A DNA stretch of 5,220 nt, taken from NCBI GenBank assembly GCA_027294815.1, contig JAPULP010000074.1, positions 1-5,220 on the forward strand, in the 5' to 3' direction. Both the position numbers and the translations under genes were made by a program. Source of the DNA: Gemmatimonadota bacterium. Lineage in GTDB: Bacteria > Gemmatimonadota > Gemmatimonadetes > Gemmatimonadales > GWC2-71-9. Below, one piece after another: positions 1-5,220 of this stretch (its first letter is position 1; every line of letters starts with the position of its first letter). The notes below the pieces were generated by a model. The model saw only the letters and a program-made list of their open reading frames with translations. It was not told where the DNA came from and did not search any database.

Positions 1-337
<337 letters not shown>

Positions 338-465
338 AATTCAATTAGCTCAAATCGAACCTATGTCCTGTCCGATTCACAAATTCGAAGTACTTCCCTC
401 ACGACAGACCTTCGCATCTGCCGCTCATAATGGGCCGCACTCTTACCTGTTTCTCCAACCGTCAA

Positions 466-478
466 TTTTCAAAGAGCA
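466..478 (-). promoter_or_regulatory. rRNA antitermination boxA
   Basis: On the minus strand 478 to 466 reads TGCTCTTTGAAAA, very close to the E. coli rrn boxA TGCTCTTTAACAA. It lies in the 16S leader about 25 bases after the predicted start site. In known rrn operons boxA RNA recruits NusB and S10 (NusE), letting polymerase pass Rho-dependent termination in the untranslated rRNA. Sequence and position agree, so the call is firm. Confidence 0.88.
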
Positions 479-501
479 TGCGCAAAAAAAAATCCAGCGC
501 A
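479..501 (-). promoter_or_regulatory. boxB-like hairpin directly before boxA
   Basis: On the minus strand TGCGC (501-497) and GCGCA (483-479) form a 5-bp stem around a 13-base loop containing nine consecutive T. It abuts boxA with no gap, giving the boxB-boxA order of known rrn leaders. The loop sequence is not conserved in rrn boxB elements, so the call rests on geometry. The T run is inside the loop rather than after the stem, so this is not an intrinsic terminator. Confidence 0.6.
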
Positions 502-509
502 GAACACGA

Positions 510-538
510 ATCTTAGAGGGAGTCCCAACCAGAGTCAA
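510..538 (-). promoter_or_regulatory. Sigma-70-type promoter of the rRNA operon
   Basis: On the minus strand TTGACT (538-533) is followed, after exactly 17 bases, by TAAGAT (515-510). Each hexamer matches five of six consensus bases at optimal spacing. The predicted start is near 503, just ahead of boxB and boxA and about 165 bases before mature 16S. The bases upstream include a short A/T-rich patch (AAGCTTTT, minus strand, around 545-555) that could act as a weak UP element. No second equally good promoter was found upstream. Confidence 0.85.
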
Positions 539-709
539 GGGCACGGAAAAGCTTGTGAGACGGGCACTTACGAGCCTTCGGAAGGCGAGACCGGCGAGCA
601 GAGAGCCGGCCATACAAAAGCACGGAACCCCTTTATTGCCAACTAGTTACAGCTGGTCGAATCCACACCCGTGCCGCCACCGAAAAATACACACACCGGT
701 AACCGCATA
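539..709. other. trkH-rRNA promoter spacer, no gene seen
   Basis: This 171 bp stretch lies between the trkH stop and the rRNA promoter. It contains two short GC hairpins, 591-609 (CCGGC/GCCGG, 9-base loop) and 574-586 (GCCTTC/GAAGGC, almost no loop). Neither is followed by a T run on the minus strand, so I find no convincing intrinsic terminator for trkH. Open frames through it lack a ribosome binding site and show no protein-like pattern. Confidence 0.6.
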
Positions 710-2185
710 CTACGCATGCAGTTGCTTTGGTCGTGACCGGCGTCGAGCCAGTCGCCATGTCTCCGGGATGAACAGGATGAGCAGGGTGTAGAACTCGAGA
801 CGGCCGAGTAACATCAAGACGCTCAACACGGCTTGTTCGACCGTACCGAGTCCTCCGTAGTTGCCTGCCGGACCCACGGCACCGAGCCCGGGACCGATAC
901 TCGACATCGCCGCGATCGCCGCGCTTGCTGAAGTAATGAAATCGTGCCCCAGCGCGGCCAGCAGCAGAGTCCCCACACCGTGCGTCCCGATGTACAGCGC
1001 AAATAACCCCACCACTTTGAGCAGGATGTCCGGACGCACCGGCGTTCGACCCAAGCGGGTGACGATGACTGCCTGAGGATGGAGCACTCGTTTGAACTCG
1101 CCCAAAGTGTGCTTTGCCAGCACGACAACCCGCACGACCTTGAAACCACCCCCCGTCGAGCCACCCATGGCTCCCATGAACATTAAGCCGATGAGAAGGA
1201 CCTGGCAGACCACGGGCCACGCCGCAAAGTCCGCCGTCGTAAACCCCGTCGTACTGACGATCGCGGTGACGTTGAAGAAGGCATCCCGAAGGTCGGTGTG
1301 CAGTCCCGAACCGACGTCCTTCGACGCGATGAGCGCCACGAAACAAAAGAGCGAAGCCAACACCGCGACGCCGGCATACACGCGCCACTCGGCGTCGCCA
1401 AACCACGCCCGACCCCTCCCGGTCAGCATTCGGTAATGCAAGGCGAAGTTCGTCCCGGCGATCAACATGAACAGCGTGGTCACCCACTGGATGGATGGAG
1501 AGTACGCAGCGAAAGACGAGGTGCGCGTGGAAAACCCTCCAGTGGCCAGGGCTGATAGAGCATGGTTCACCGCGTCGAACGCGGGCATGCCCAATGCCAA
1601 ATAAATCAGGAACAGCGCTCCTGTAAGGCCAGCGTACACGCCCCATAACAACCGAGCCGTGGATGCGATTCGGGGCGTGAGTCGGTCCGTGGAAATCCCG
1701 GGAGCTTCGGCGTGAAACAACTGGGCGCCGCCGACACCTATGAAGGGGAGGATCGCGACGCCCAACACGATGATCCCCATCCCACCGAGCCAGTGCGAAA
1801 TACTACGCCACAGCAGTATCGAGTGCGGTAGGTCTTCGACGACCGGGAAGATCGTCGCGCCGGTGGTGGTGAACCCCGAGACCGATTCGAAGAAGGCTCC
1901 CACGACGTGTGGCGCGACACCAGTGAGCATGAACGGCAGACTCCCCACCGTCACGAGCGCCAACCACCCTAAGCCCACCACGACGAGTCCCGTCCGCCGG
2001 TCGATGTTGATGTGGCGGGGCGTCCCAAACCACAGTACGAGGCCCGCCACTGCCGTCACGCCGGCCGCGATGAGCCATCCACCAAGATCCCCCTCACCGA
2101 TGGAAAGAATGACCGACGGTACCATTGCAAGGGAGGTCCACAGCAAGAGCACGCCGATCACCCTCAAGACAGCCAGAATGTTCAT
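710..2185 (-). CDS. trkH: Trk/Ktr-type potassium uptake channel subunit TrkH
   Basis: This encodes a 491-residue inner-membrane protein with the fourfold pore repeat of the TrkH/KtrB family. The four selectivity-filter loops are visible: SGFTTTGAT (about 103-111), ATGGFST (214-220), TTGFTT (312-317) and SSIGPGLG (428-435). The conserved gating segment GAMGGSTGGGFKVVR spans about 338-352. Length matches full TrkH (about 480-500), and nothing looks truncated. In the family, TrkH takes up K+ with a cytoplasmic TrkA-type nucleotide-binding partner; no trkA lies in the window. I chose the ATG at 2185 because MNILAVLRVIG resembles usual TrkH N-termini; an in-frame TTG at 2221 would add 12 residues. 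No strong Shine-Dalgarno precedes either. The gene points toward the rRNA operon and is divergent from the exporter gene. Confidence 0.96.
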   Translation of the reverse strand: MNILAVLRVIGVLLLWTSLAMVPSVILSIGEGDLGGWLIAAGVTAVAGLVLWFGTPRHINIDRRTGLVVVGLGWLALVTVGSLPFMLTGVAPHVVGAFFESVSGFTTTGATIFPVVEDLPHSILLWRSISHWLGGMGIIVLGVAILPFIGVGGAQLFHAEAPGISTDRLTPRIASTARLLWGVYAGLTGALFLIYLALGMPAFDAVNHALSALATGGFSTRTSSFAAYSPSIQWVTTLFMLIAGTNFALHYRMLTGRGRAWFGDAEWRVYAGVAVLASLFCFVALIASKDVGSGLHTDLRDAFFNVTAIVSTTGFTTADFAAWPVVCQVLLIGLMFMGAMGGSTGGGFKVVRVVVLAKHTLGEFKRVLHPQAVIVTRLGRTPVRPDILLKVVGLFALYIGTHGVGTLLLAALGHDFITSASAAIAAMSSIGPGLGAVGPAGNYGGLGTVEQAVLSVLMLLGRLEFYTLLILFIPETWRLARRRSRPKQLHA

Positions 2186-2297
2186 CGCCAGCAGACTCGC
2201 TGGCTCAACTAGAGGTGTCAAGGGACGCGAGTCCGGACCTCGACATCCGCCGCGTTTCGATGTAGCTACAGGGATTCCGGAGGTCGTCGCTCAGAAC
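2186..2297. promoter_or_regulatory. Divergent trkH/exporter intergenic region with palindromes
   Basis: This 112 bp stretch must hold the start signals for both flanking genes unless either is transcribed from inside the other. It contains a perfect 10-bp palindrome TGTAGCTACA (2261-2270) and an 8-bp palindrome GTCCGGAC (2231-2238), possible regulator sites. On the plus strand TCGACA (2240-2245) is a fair -35, but the hexamer 17 bases on (TAGCTA) is a poor -10. On the minus strand TTGACA (2221-2216) is a perfect -35 without a good -10. I therefore do not assign an exact promoter. Confidence 0.4.
2279..2283 (+). promoter_or_regulatory. Candidate ribosome binding site of the exporter gene, long spacing
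   Basis: GGAGG is the only clear Shine-Dalgarno motif ahead of the ATG at 2298, but 14 bases separate them, more than the usual 5-9. No ATG, GTG or TTG lies in frame at a better distance, so this site supports the 2298 start but suggests modest translation. Confidence 0.45.
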
Positions 2298-4439
2298 ATG
2301 AAAGCTCTCGCTTCGTGGCCGCACGTCGCGATCACGGCACTGGCCATGGTCGTCGTATTCACGTGGGTAGACCTCACGCCCCGAGTAGAAGCCGAGTTCT
2401 TTTTCTCGCGGGACGACCCCCAGTACGTCGCATCCGCCGCAATTGCCGACCAATTCCCGACCGGCCAGCAGCTCATTGTCCGCGCCGCCGCGACCGACAT
2501 AACCGCCGCCGACTACCGCACCCGCGTGGCGGATCTGGCCGACGCAATGTTGGATCTCGACGGTGTGACGGCGGTCAACAGCATTGCGAACCGCAACGCG
2601 TTCGACAGTCCACTGTGGGGACGGGTCCTCATCGCTCCGGACGAGCGGGCGACCAATCTGCTCGTCGATGTACAGCCCGATGCGAGTAACGGCAGTGCGT
2701 TCATCTCAGAGATCGAAAACGTCACGGCCCAATTCGACAGCCCGGACTTCGAGCTTGTCGTCTCGGGTGTTCCCTACGTCATCGAACTCATCCGGCGCAA
2801 CCTATCTCGCGACCTCACGGTGTTCAGTTCGGTGGCAATCGTCGTGTTCGCAACGATCGTCGCCATCGTGTACCGCGCTGCACCGATCGTACTGGGCACA
2901 CTCACCGCCTGCCTCGGTGCGTCGTCACTCACCCTGATCATCACACAACTGGTCGGCGGCTCGATCGGACTGTTGACTGCAAACATCGCCACGATCGTTT
3001 TTGTGCTGACGTTGTCGCATATCGTGTTTCTGACCTCCAATTGGAAGCAATGCCGCGCGGACGGGGAGAGCAGCGACGATCCGGTCAAGCGCGCCGTCGC
3101 CATGACGGTACCCGCGTCGTTCTGGTGCATGCTCACCACGCTCCTCGGATTCGCCAGCCTGTTTCTCGCATCGGCCAAACCGCTCCGCCAACTCGGCTTG
3201 GCGGGCACCATCGGAACGGCAACCGCTATCGCCATTGCGTACACGCTCTTTCCCCCGTTCTTGAAACTCGCTTCTCATCGACCGGCGGCTGACCGGCAAC
3301 GAATCGCCTCCTCGCCGTTCAAACAACTAGATGGAGCGCGGTATGTAGCGGGATTCCTGATATTGGCGGTCGTTGCGGCGTTCGGCGTGCTGCGTGTGGA
3401 CACCGACCCCGACTTGCTTTCGTACTTCGCCCAGGGAGACCCCCTCCGAGCAGGGCTGGAAGCGGTAGACCGAGACGGCGGGAGTAGCCCTCTCAACATC
3501 GTGGTGCAAAATGCCACGGGCGAACGAATAGACAACGGCGACACGGTAGACCGCATGTGGGACCTGCATCTCGCCCTCGAAAACGATTCCGCGGTCGGTA
3601 GCGTCGTTTCCCCTGCCCTGATCTTGGCCGAGGCACGCACTGCACCGTTCGTCGGACGACTGCCCCCCGCACAATTGTTGGACCTGTTGCAGGTCACCCC
3701 GCTGAGAGCGACGATAGCGGCATACATTCAGGCCGATCGACAGCAAGGTTTGTACTCCTTGCGAATGCACGAGGCCGGCAGGTCGGAGACGCGCGATGCC
3801 GTTGTCGATCGAATTGTCAGCCTAGTGCGCGCCCGGCAGTTGGAGCCAGTGCTCGTGGGCGGTCTATACGAACAGCAAGGGCAACTAGGGAAACTGATCG
3901 CATCGAGCCTGCGTCTGGGCCTGGGCGGGTTGATAGCGCTATTTCTCGGTATCGCGTTTTACGTGTCACGCGACCTGCGCGTGACGGCCGCGAGGGTGTT
4001 TAGCTTGGCCGGCATTCCACTGATCGTGCTGGGCGCCTTCGGCTATCTCGGCAGACCCATCGACATCATCTCATCCCCCGCCGCCAATGTCGCGTTGGCG
4101 ATGGGCGTCGATTCGATGATCCACCTCATGATGCGCGCGCGACGGCGGCGTGCGGCGGGATCCAACCGCCGCGAAGCGTGGATGGCGGCACGAGACGAAC
4201 TCTGGCAACCCATCGTCGGTGCGGCGCTCATCATTTCGGCCGGTTTCGGAATCTTTTCCCTGTCCACGTTTCCGCCGACGCAAAAATTCGGGCTGGCCGT
4301 AATCCTCGGCACCGTGGCCGCGGCCACAACGGCGTTGCTGGTGTTACCGCAAGCAGCCGCAGGGCGGCTACGGTCGGACAGAGCCGCCGTTGACGCTAAA
4401 GCCTTGGAAGTCGCGGATCCCCCAACCTCACCCCGGTAG
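2298..4439 (+). CDS. RND/MMPL-family 12-helix exporter (COG1033-like)
   Basis: This encodes a 713-residue inner-membrane protein made of two similar halves, the RND-superfamily layout. In each half one helix (about 6-26; 349-366) is followed by a large extracytoplasmic domain (27-172; 367-532) and five helices (174-192, 196-216, 222-246, 272-292, 300-320; 533-556, 568-583, 590-612, 636-656, 664-686). After helix 1, FFFSRDDP resembles the start of the first domain in this family. Helix 10 has GVDSMIHL, the family motif with the Asp (605) linked to proton coupling; the matching position in helix 4 is Ser240 (TLSHIVFL). The frame is open upstream from 1740, but that part is antisense to trkH, so I start at ATG 2298. 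Relatives export lipids, hopanoids or other hydrophobic compounds; the substrate cannot be read here. No membrane-fusion partner or outer-membrane channel is adjacent. Confidence 0.9.
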   Translation: MKALASWPHVAITALAMVVVFTWVDLTPRVEAEFFFSRDDPQYVASAAIADQFPTGQQLIVRAAATDITAADYRTRVADLADAMLDLDGVTAVNSIANRNAFDSPLWGRVLIAPDERATNLLVDVQPDASNGSAFISEIENVTAQFDSPDFELVVSGVPYVIELIRRNLSRDLTVFSSVAIVVFATIVAIVYRAAPIVLGTLTACLGASSLTLIITQLVGGSIGLLTANIATIVFVLTLSHIVFLTSNWKQCRADGESSDDPVKRAVAMTVPASFWCMLTTLLGFASLFLASAKPLRQLGLAGTIGTATAIAIAYTLFPPFLKLASHRPAADRQRIASSPFKQLDGARYVAGFLILAVVAAFGVLRVDTDPDLLSYFAQGDPLRAGLEAVDRDGGSSPLNIVVQNATGERIDNGDTVDRMWDLHLALENDSAVGSVVSPALILAEARTAPFVGRLPPAQLLDLLQVTPLRATIAAYIQADRQQGLYSLRMHEAGRSETRDAVVDRIVSLVRARQLEPVLVGGLYEQQGQLGKLIASSLRLGLGGLIALFLGIAFYVSRDLRVTAARVFSLAGIPLIVLGAFGYLGRPIDIISSPAANVALAMGVDSMIHLMMRARRRRAAGSNRREAWMAARDELWQPIVGAALIISAGFGIFSLSTFPPTQKFGLAVILGTVAAATTALLVLPQAAAGRLRSDRAAVDAKALEVADPPTSPR

Positions 4440-4444
4440 AGCGG

Positions 4445-4466
4445 ACCCCGGGCGCGAGCCCGGGGT
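4445..4466 (+). terminator. GNRA-capped GC hairpin after the exporter stop (atypical terminator)
   Basis: ACCCCGGGC (4445-4453) pairs perfectly with GCCCGGGGT (4458-4466) around a GCGA loop, which fits the stable GNRA tetraloop class. It begins five bases after the exporter stop codon, where a terminator or mRNA 3'-end stabiliser is expected. No T run follows on either strand, so it is not a standard intrinsic terminator. It could be a U-less terminator, a block to 3' exonucleases, or one copy of a dispersed repeat. Confidence 0.5.
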
Positions 4467-4652
4467 TACGAGCAAGGTCCCCGCCGGGCCGCCTGCCGTG
4501 AGAAAAGCATCTGGCGTAATGGACTACGGTGCTGTAACTTGGTGTCGGCTACCATCTTAGCGACTCGGACGGGAGTTGGGCTTCCCTGATGTTCCCGGGT
4601 CGGTTTGGCGAGAGGGTGGTCACGTTCGCGCCCCTGGCCAGAACCCTTAGAG

Positions 4653-4664
4653 AAGGAGGTGATC
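4653..4664 (+). promoter_or_regulatory. Exceptionally long Shine-Dalgarno, complementary to the 16S 3' tail
   Basis: AAGGAGGTGATC is the exact complement of the conserved bacterial 16S 3' end GATCACCTCCTT, 12 of 12 positions. The 3' end of this organism's own 16S is outside the window, so the match assumes the usual tail. It ends two bases before the TTG at 4667; measured from the GGAGG core the spacing is 7, which is optimal. Such a long match by chance is unlikely and points to strong 30S binding. Confidence 0.7.
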
Positions 4665-4666
4665 AA

Positions 4667-4729
4667 TTGTCTAGTCCATGTACCAGCTGCAACCTGGAAA
4701 GGGCAAGCGATCGCCGCACCGGTAACTAA
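4667..4729 (+). CDS. Possible 20-residue CxxC mini-peptide
   Basis: A TTG start lies seven bases after the GGAGG core of the 12-base Shine-Dalgarno, followed by 19 more codons and TAA. The predicted product is MSSPCTSCNLERASDRRTGN. It has a CxxC pair (residues 5-8), which in other proteins can bind metal or form a disulfide, and a polar, basic C-terminal half. I do not recognise it. The stop codon sits at the loop and base of the CCGGT/ACCGG hairpin. The only other small frame (ATG 4678, 15 residues) is 18 bases from GGAGG, too far. The start-signal evidence is good, but the frame is so short that coding is unproven; it could be a leader peptide or a chance frame inside a structured RNA. Confidence 0.4.
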   Translation: MSSPCTSCNLERASDRRTGN

Positions 4730-4804
4730 CCGGACCGAATCGCGAAGAAGCAGTCCGCGCCGTTAGGTCTCGCTGTAGCGTCGTACCAGGTTGCGGAAGG
4801 TCTG

Positions 4805-4846
4805 AAACGCCGCCAGTCATTCGGTACTGGCGGCGTTTCCCTTTTT
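4805..4846 (+). terminator. Strong intrinsic terminator of the small-RNA unit
   Basis: AAACGCCGCCAGT (4805-4817) pairs perfectly with ACTGGCGGCGTTT (4826-4838), a 13-bp stem with an 8-base loop, followed by CCCTTTTT (4839-4846). The T run is only on the plus strand, so it ends transcripts arriving from the left. It lies over 360 bases past the exporter stop, which suggests that it serves the intervening small unit. Confidence 0.9.
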
Positions 4847-4872
4847 AAAAGGAGCAGGGAGCTCCCTGCTCC
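4847..4872 (-). terminator. Intrinsic terminator of the minus-strand helical-protein gene
   Basis: Positions 4851-4872 are a perfect 22-base palindrome. Read on the minus strand it forms GGAGCAGGG, loop AGCT, CCCTGCTCC, followed by TTTT (4850-4847). It begins one base past the TAA at 4876-4874, so it fits as that gene's terminator. With the plus-strand terminator it makes a back-to-back pair. Confidence 0.78.
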
Positions 4873-4873
4873 C

Positions 4874-5220
4874 TTATGTGGGTCGCAGCAGCAACTCCAC
4901 ATCCCCCATCCCGTCCATCAACCGATCGATCCGATCGCCGACATCGGCGGCGGCCGAGAGGTCGGTGGTGAACCGTTCGACGGTGCCGGCTCCGGTGGTG
5001 AGGCGAAGCAATCCCAGTCGTATCGTCTCTAACGACGCCACGGCTTCGGCGAGATGCTGCTCGGTTCTTTCGCGCACTTCCTGGAGGTCGGGTGGGACAT
5101 CACTGCCCGCCGTGCGCGCAGCGGCGTGGGCATCGTTGAGCATTTCAAGGGTCTGGCGCAACCGCTGCGCGTCCGACTCCAACTGGCGCGCCACAGAAGG
5201 CACGTCGCCCAAATCCGCCC
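4874..5220 (-). CDS. Hypothetical helical (coiled-coil-like) protein, 5' end beyond the window
   Basis: An open frame on the minus strand ends with TAA at 4876-4874 and stays open to the right edge, so at least 115 residues are present. An in-frame TTG at 5212 could start it, giving 112 residues, but no Shine-Dalgarno can be seen because the window ends eight bases upstream. I treat it as 5'-partial. The protein is rich in Ala, Leu, Glu, Arg and Asp, has no Cys, signal peptide or membrane helix, and shows amphipathic stretches (about LESDAQRLRQTLEMLNDAHAA and LQEVRERTEQHLAEAVASLE), then a second helical region ending ELLLRPT. This suggests a small cytoplasmic alpha-helical bundle or the C-terminal part of a larger protein. 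I do not recognise a family. A terminator immediately downstream supports a real gene. Confidence 0.7.
   Translation of the reverse strand, partial: ADLGDVPSVARQLESDAQRLRQTLEMLNDAHAAARTAGSDVPPDLQEVRERTEQHLAEAVASLETIRLGLLRLTTGAGTVERFTTDLSAAADVGDRIDRLMDGMGDVELLLRPT

Larger units (their letters stand above)
338..503 (-). other. 16S pre-rRNA leader (spacer removed during processing)
   Basis: This is the transcribed leader between the predicted rRNA start site (about 503) and the mature 16S 5' end. It carries the boxB-like hairpin and boxA near its start. The remainder is expected to form one strand of the RNase III processing stem, whose partner lies beyond the left edge, so the stem cannot be checked here. 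I see no tRNA or protein gene in it; the open frames across it are non-coding by context. Confidence 0.75.
4613..4846 (+). ncRNA. Candidate structured small RNA or leader-peptide transcript
   Basis: Several features suggest a short plus-strand transcript ending at the strong terminator. A hairpin (AGGGT+GGTC 4613-4621 with GGCC 4636-4639 and ACCCT 4643-4647, 3-base bulge) stands just before a 12-base 16S-tail complement. Downstream, CTGCAACCTGG (4687-4697) pairs over 11 positions, one of them G-U, with CCAGGTTGCGG (4786-4796). That helix encloses GCGAT/ATCGC (4707-4711/4739-4743), which encloses CCGGT/ACCGG (4719-4723/4729-4733, loop AACTA). I looked for tmRNA, SRP RNA, 6S and RNase P signatures and found none. 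The 5' end is a guess because no promoter is evident. It may be an untranslated regulatory RNA or the mRNA of the 20-residue peptide. I do not recognise the family. Confidence 0.42.
4440..4873. other. 434 bp non-coding stretch with several structured elements
   Basis: No protein gene of normal size is supported here. From left to right it holds a GNRA-capped hairpin (4445-4466), a small hairpin (GGTCC 4476-4480 with GGGCC 4486-4490), about 110 bases with little local structure beyond GTCG/CGAC (4544-4547/4561-4564), then the candidate small-RNA unit (4613-4846) and the opposite-strand terminator (4847-4872). I could not find a convincing plus-strand -35/-10 pair for the small unit. Confidence 0.6.

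Noticed and set aside
591..609. CCGGC/GCCGG hairpin as trkH terminator.
   Set aside because: The stem is only 5-6 bp with a 9-base loop, and no T run follows on the minus strand.
613..642. Possible second rRNA promoter on the minus strand, TTGGCA at 642-637.
   Set aside because: The best -10 at acceptable spacing (TTTTGT) matches only three consensus bases; TATGGC is 22 bases away.
633..1646. A 337-codon minus-strand open frame overlapping trkH in another frame.
   Set aside because: The translation is rich in Arg, Gly and His without domains; the trkH frame across the same bases has all four pore loops. It is a GC-driven shadow.
2216..2221. Perfect -35 hexamer TTGACA on the minus strand ahead of trkH.
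   Set aside because: Hexamers 15-18 bases downstream (such as GAGTCT) do not resemble -10, and a start there would leave almost no leader before the ATG at 2185.
1740..2297. The exporter reading frame stays open for 186 codons upstream of ATG 2298.
   Set aside because: Most of this extension is antisense to the firmly identified trkH gene, its residues are low-complexity Pro/Thr/Ser/Arg rich, and the first membrane helix begins right after ATG 2298.
4466..4666. A 66-codon minus-strand open frame in the non-coding stretch.
   Set aside because: Its composition is not protein-like, and its start codons fall inside the complement of the 12-base Shine-Dalgarno and have no binding site of their own.
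4680..4850. Possible known RNA (SRP RNA, tmRNA, 6S or RNase P), because of short resemblance such as CGGAAGG near 4793-4800.
   Set aside because: The SRP tetraloop domain, a tRNA-like end with T-arm, the 6S central bubble and the RNase P conserved core are all absent.
4727..4850. Continuation of the mini-ORF past its TAA (the same frame is open for many codons).
   Set aside because: It would run through the terminator hairpin and T run; there is no sign of recoding at TAA.

Overview
The window looks like chromosomal DNA from a GC-rich bacterium. Its left edge holds the 5' third of a 16S rRNA gene on the minus strand, which proves a bacterial origin. The 16S variable regions and the high GC content do not match a genus I can name from memory. 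A Gemmatimonadota-like lineage is possible, but this is a weak guess that a 16S search would settle.

Layout from left to right. Positions 1-337 are the start of 16S rRNA (minus). Positions 338-538 hold its leader and promoter: a near-consensus sigma-70 promoter (TTGACT, 17 bp, TAAGAT), a boxB-like hairpin and a boxA antitermination element. Upstream on the same strand lies trkH (710-2185, minus), the pore-forming subunit of a Trk-type potassium uptake system. No clear terminator lies between trkH and the rRNA promoter. A 112 bp divergent intergenic region separates trkH from a plus-strand gene (2298-4439) for a 713-residue, 12-helix RND/MMPL-type exporter of the COG1033 kind.

After the exporter comes a 434 bp stretch (4440-4873) without an obvious protein gene, but far from featureless. 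It contains a GNRA-capped GC hairpin just after the exporter stop, a hairpin before a 12-base stretch fully complementary to the typical 16S rRNA 3' tail, a 20-codon mini-ORF starting with TTG at ideal spacing from that stretch, nested helices including an 11-pair long-range one, and a very strong intrinsic terminator. This looks like an independent small transcription unit: a structured small RNA, a tiny peptide gene, or both. It is the most interesting part of the window. A second terminator on the opposite strand follows, serving a partial minus-strand gene (4874 to the right edge) for a small helical protein I do not recognise.

The genes do not form an evident pathway. trkH and the exporter are divergent and may share control sequence. 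trkH could feed transcripts into the rRNA operon. The small-RNA unit is bounded on its right by back-to-back terminators, which suggests it is expressed on its own.
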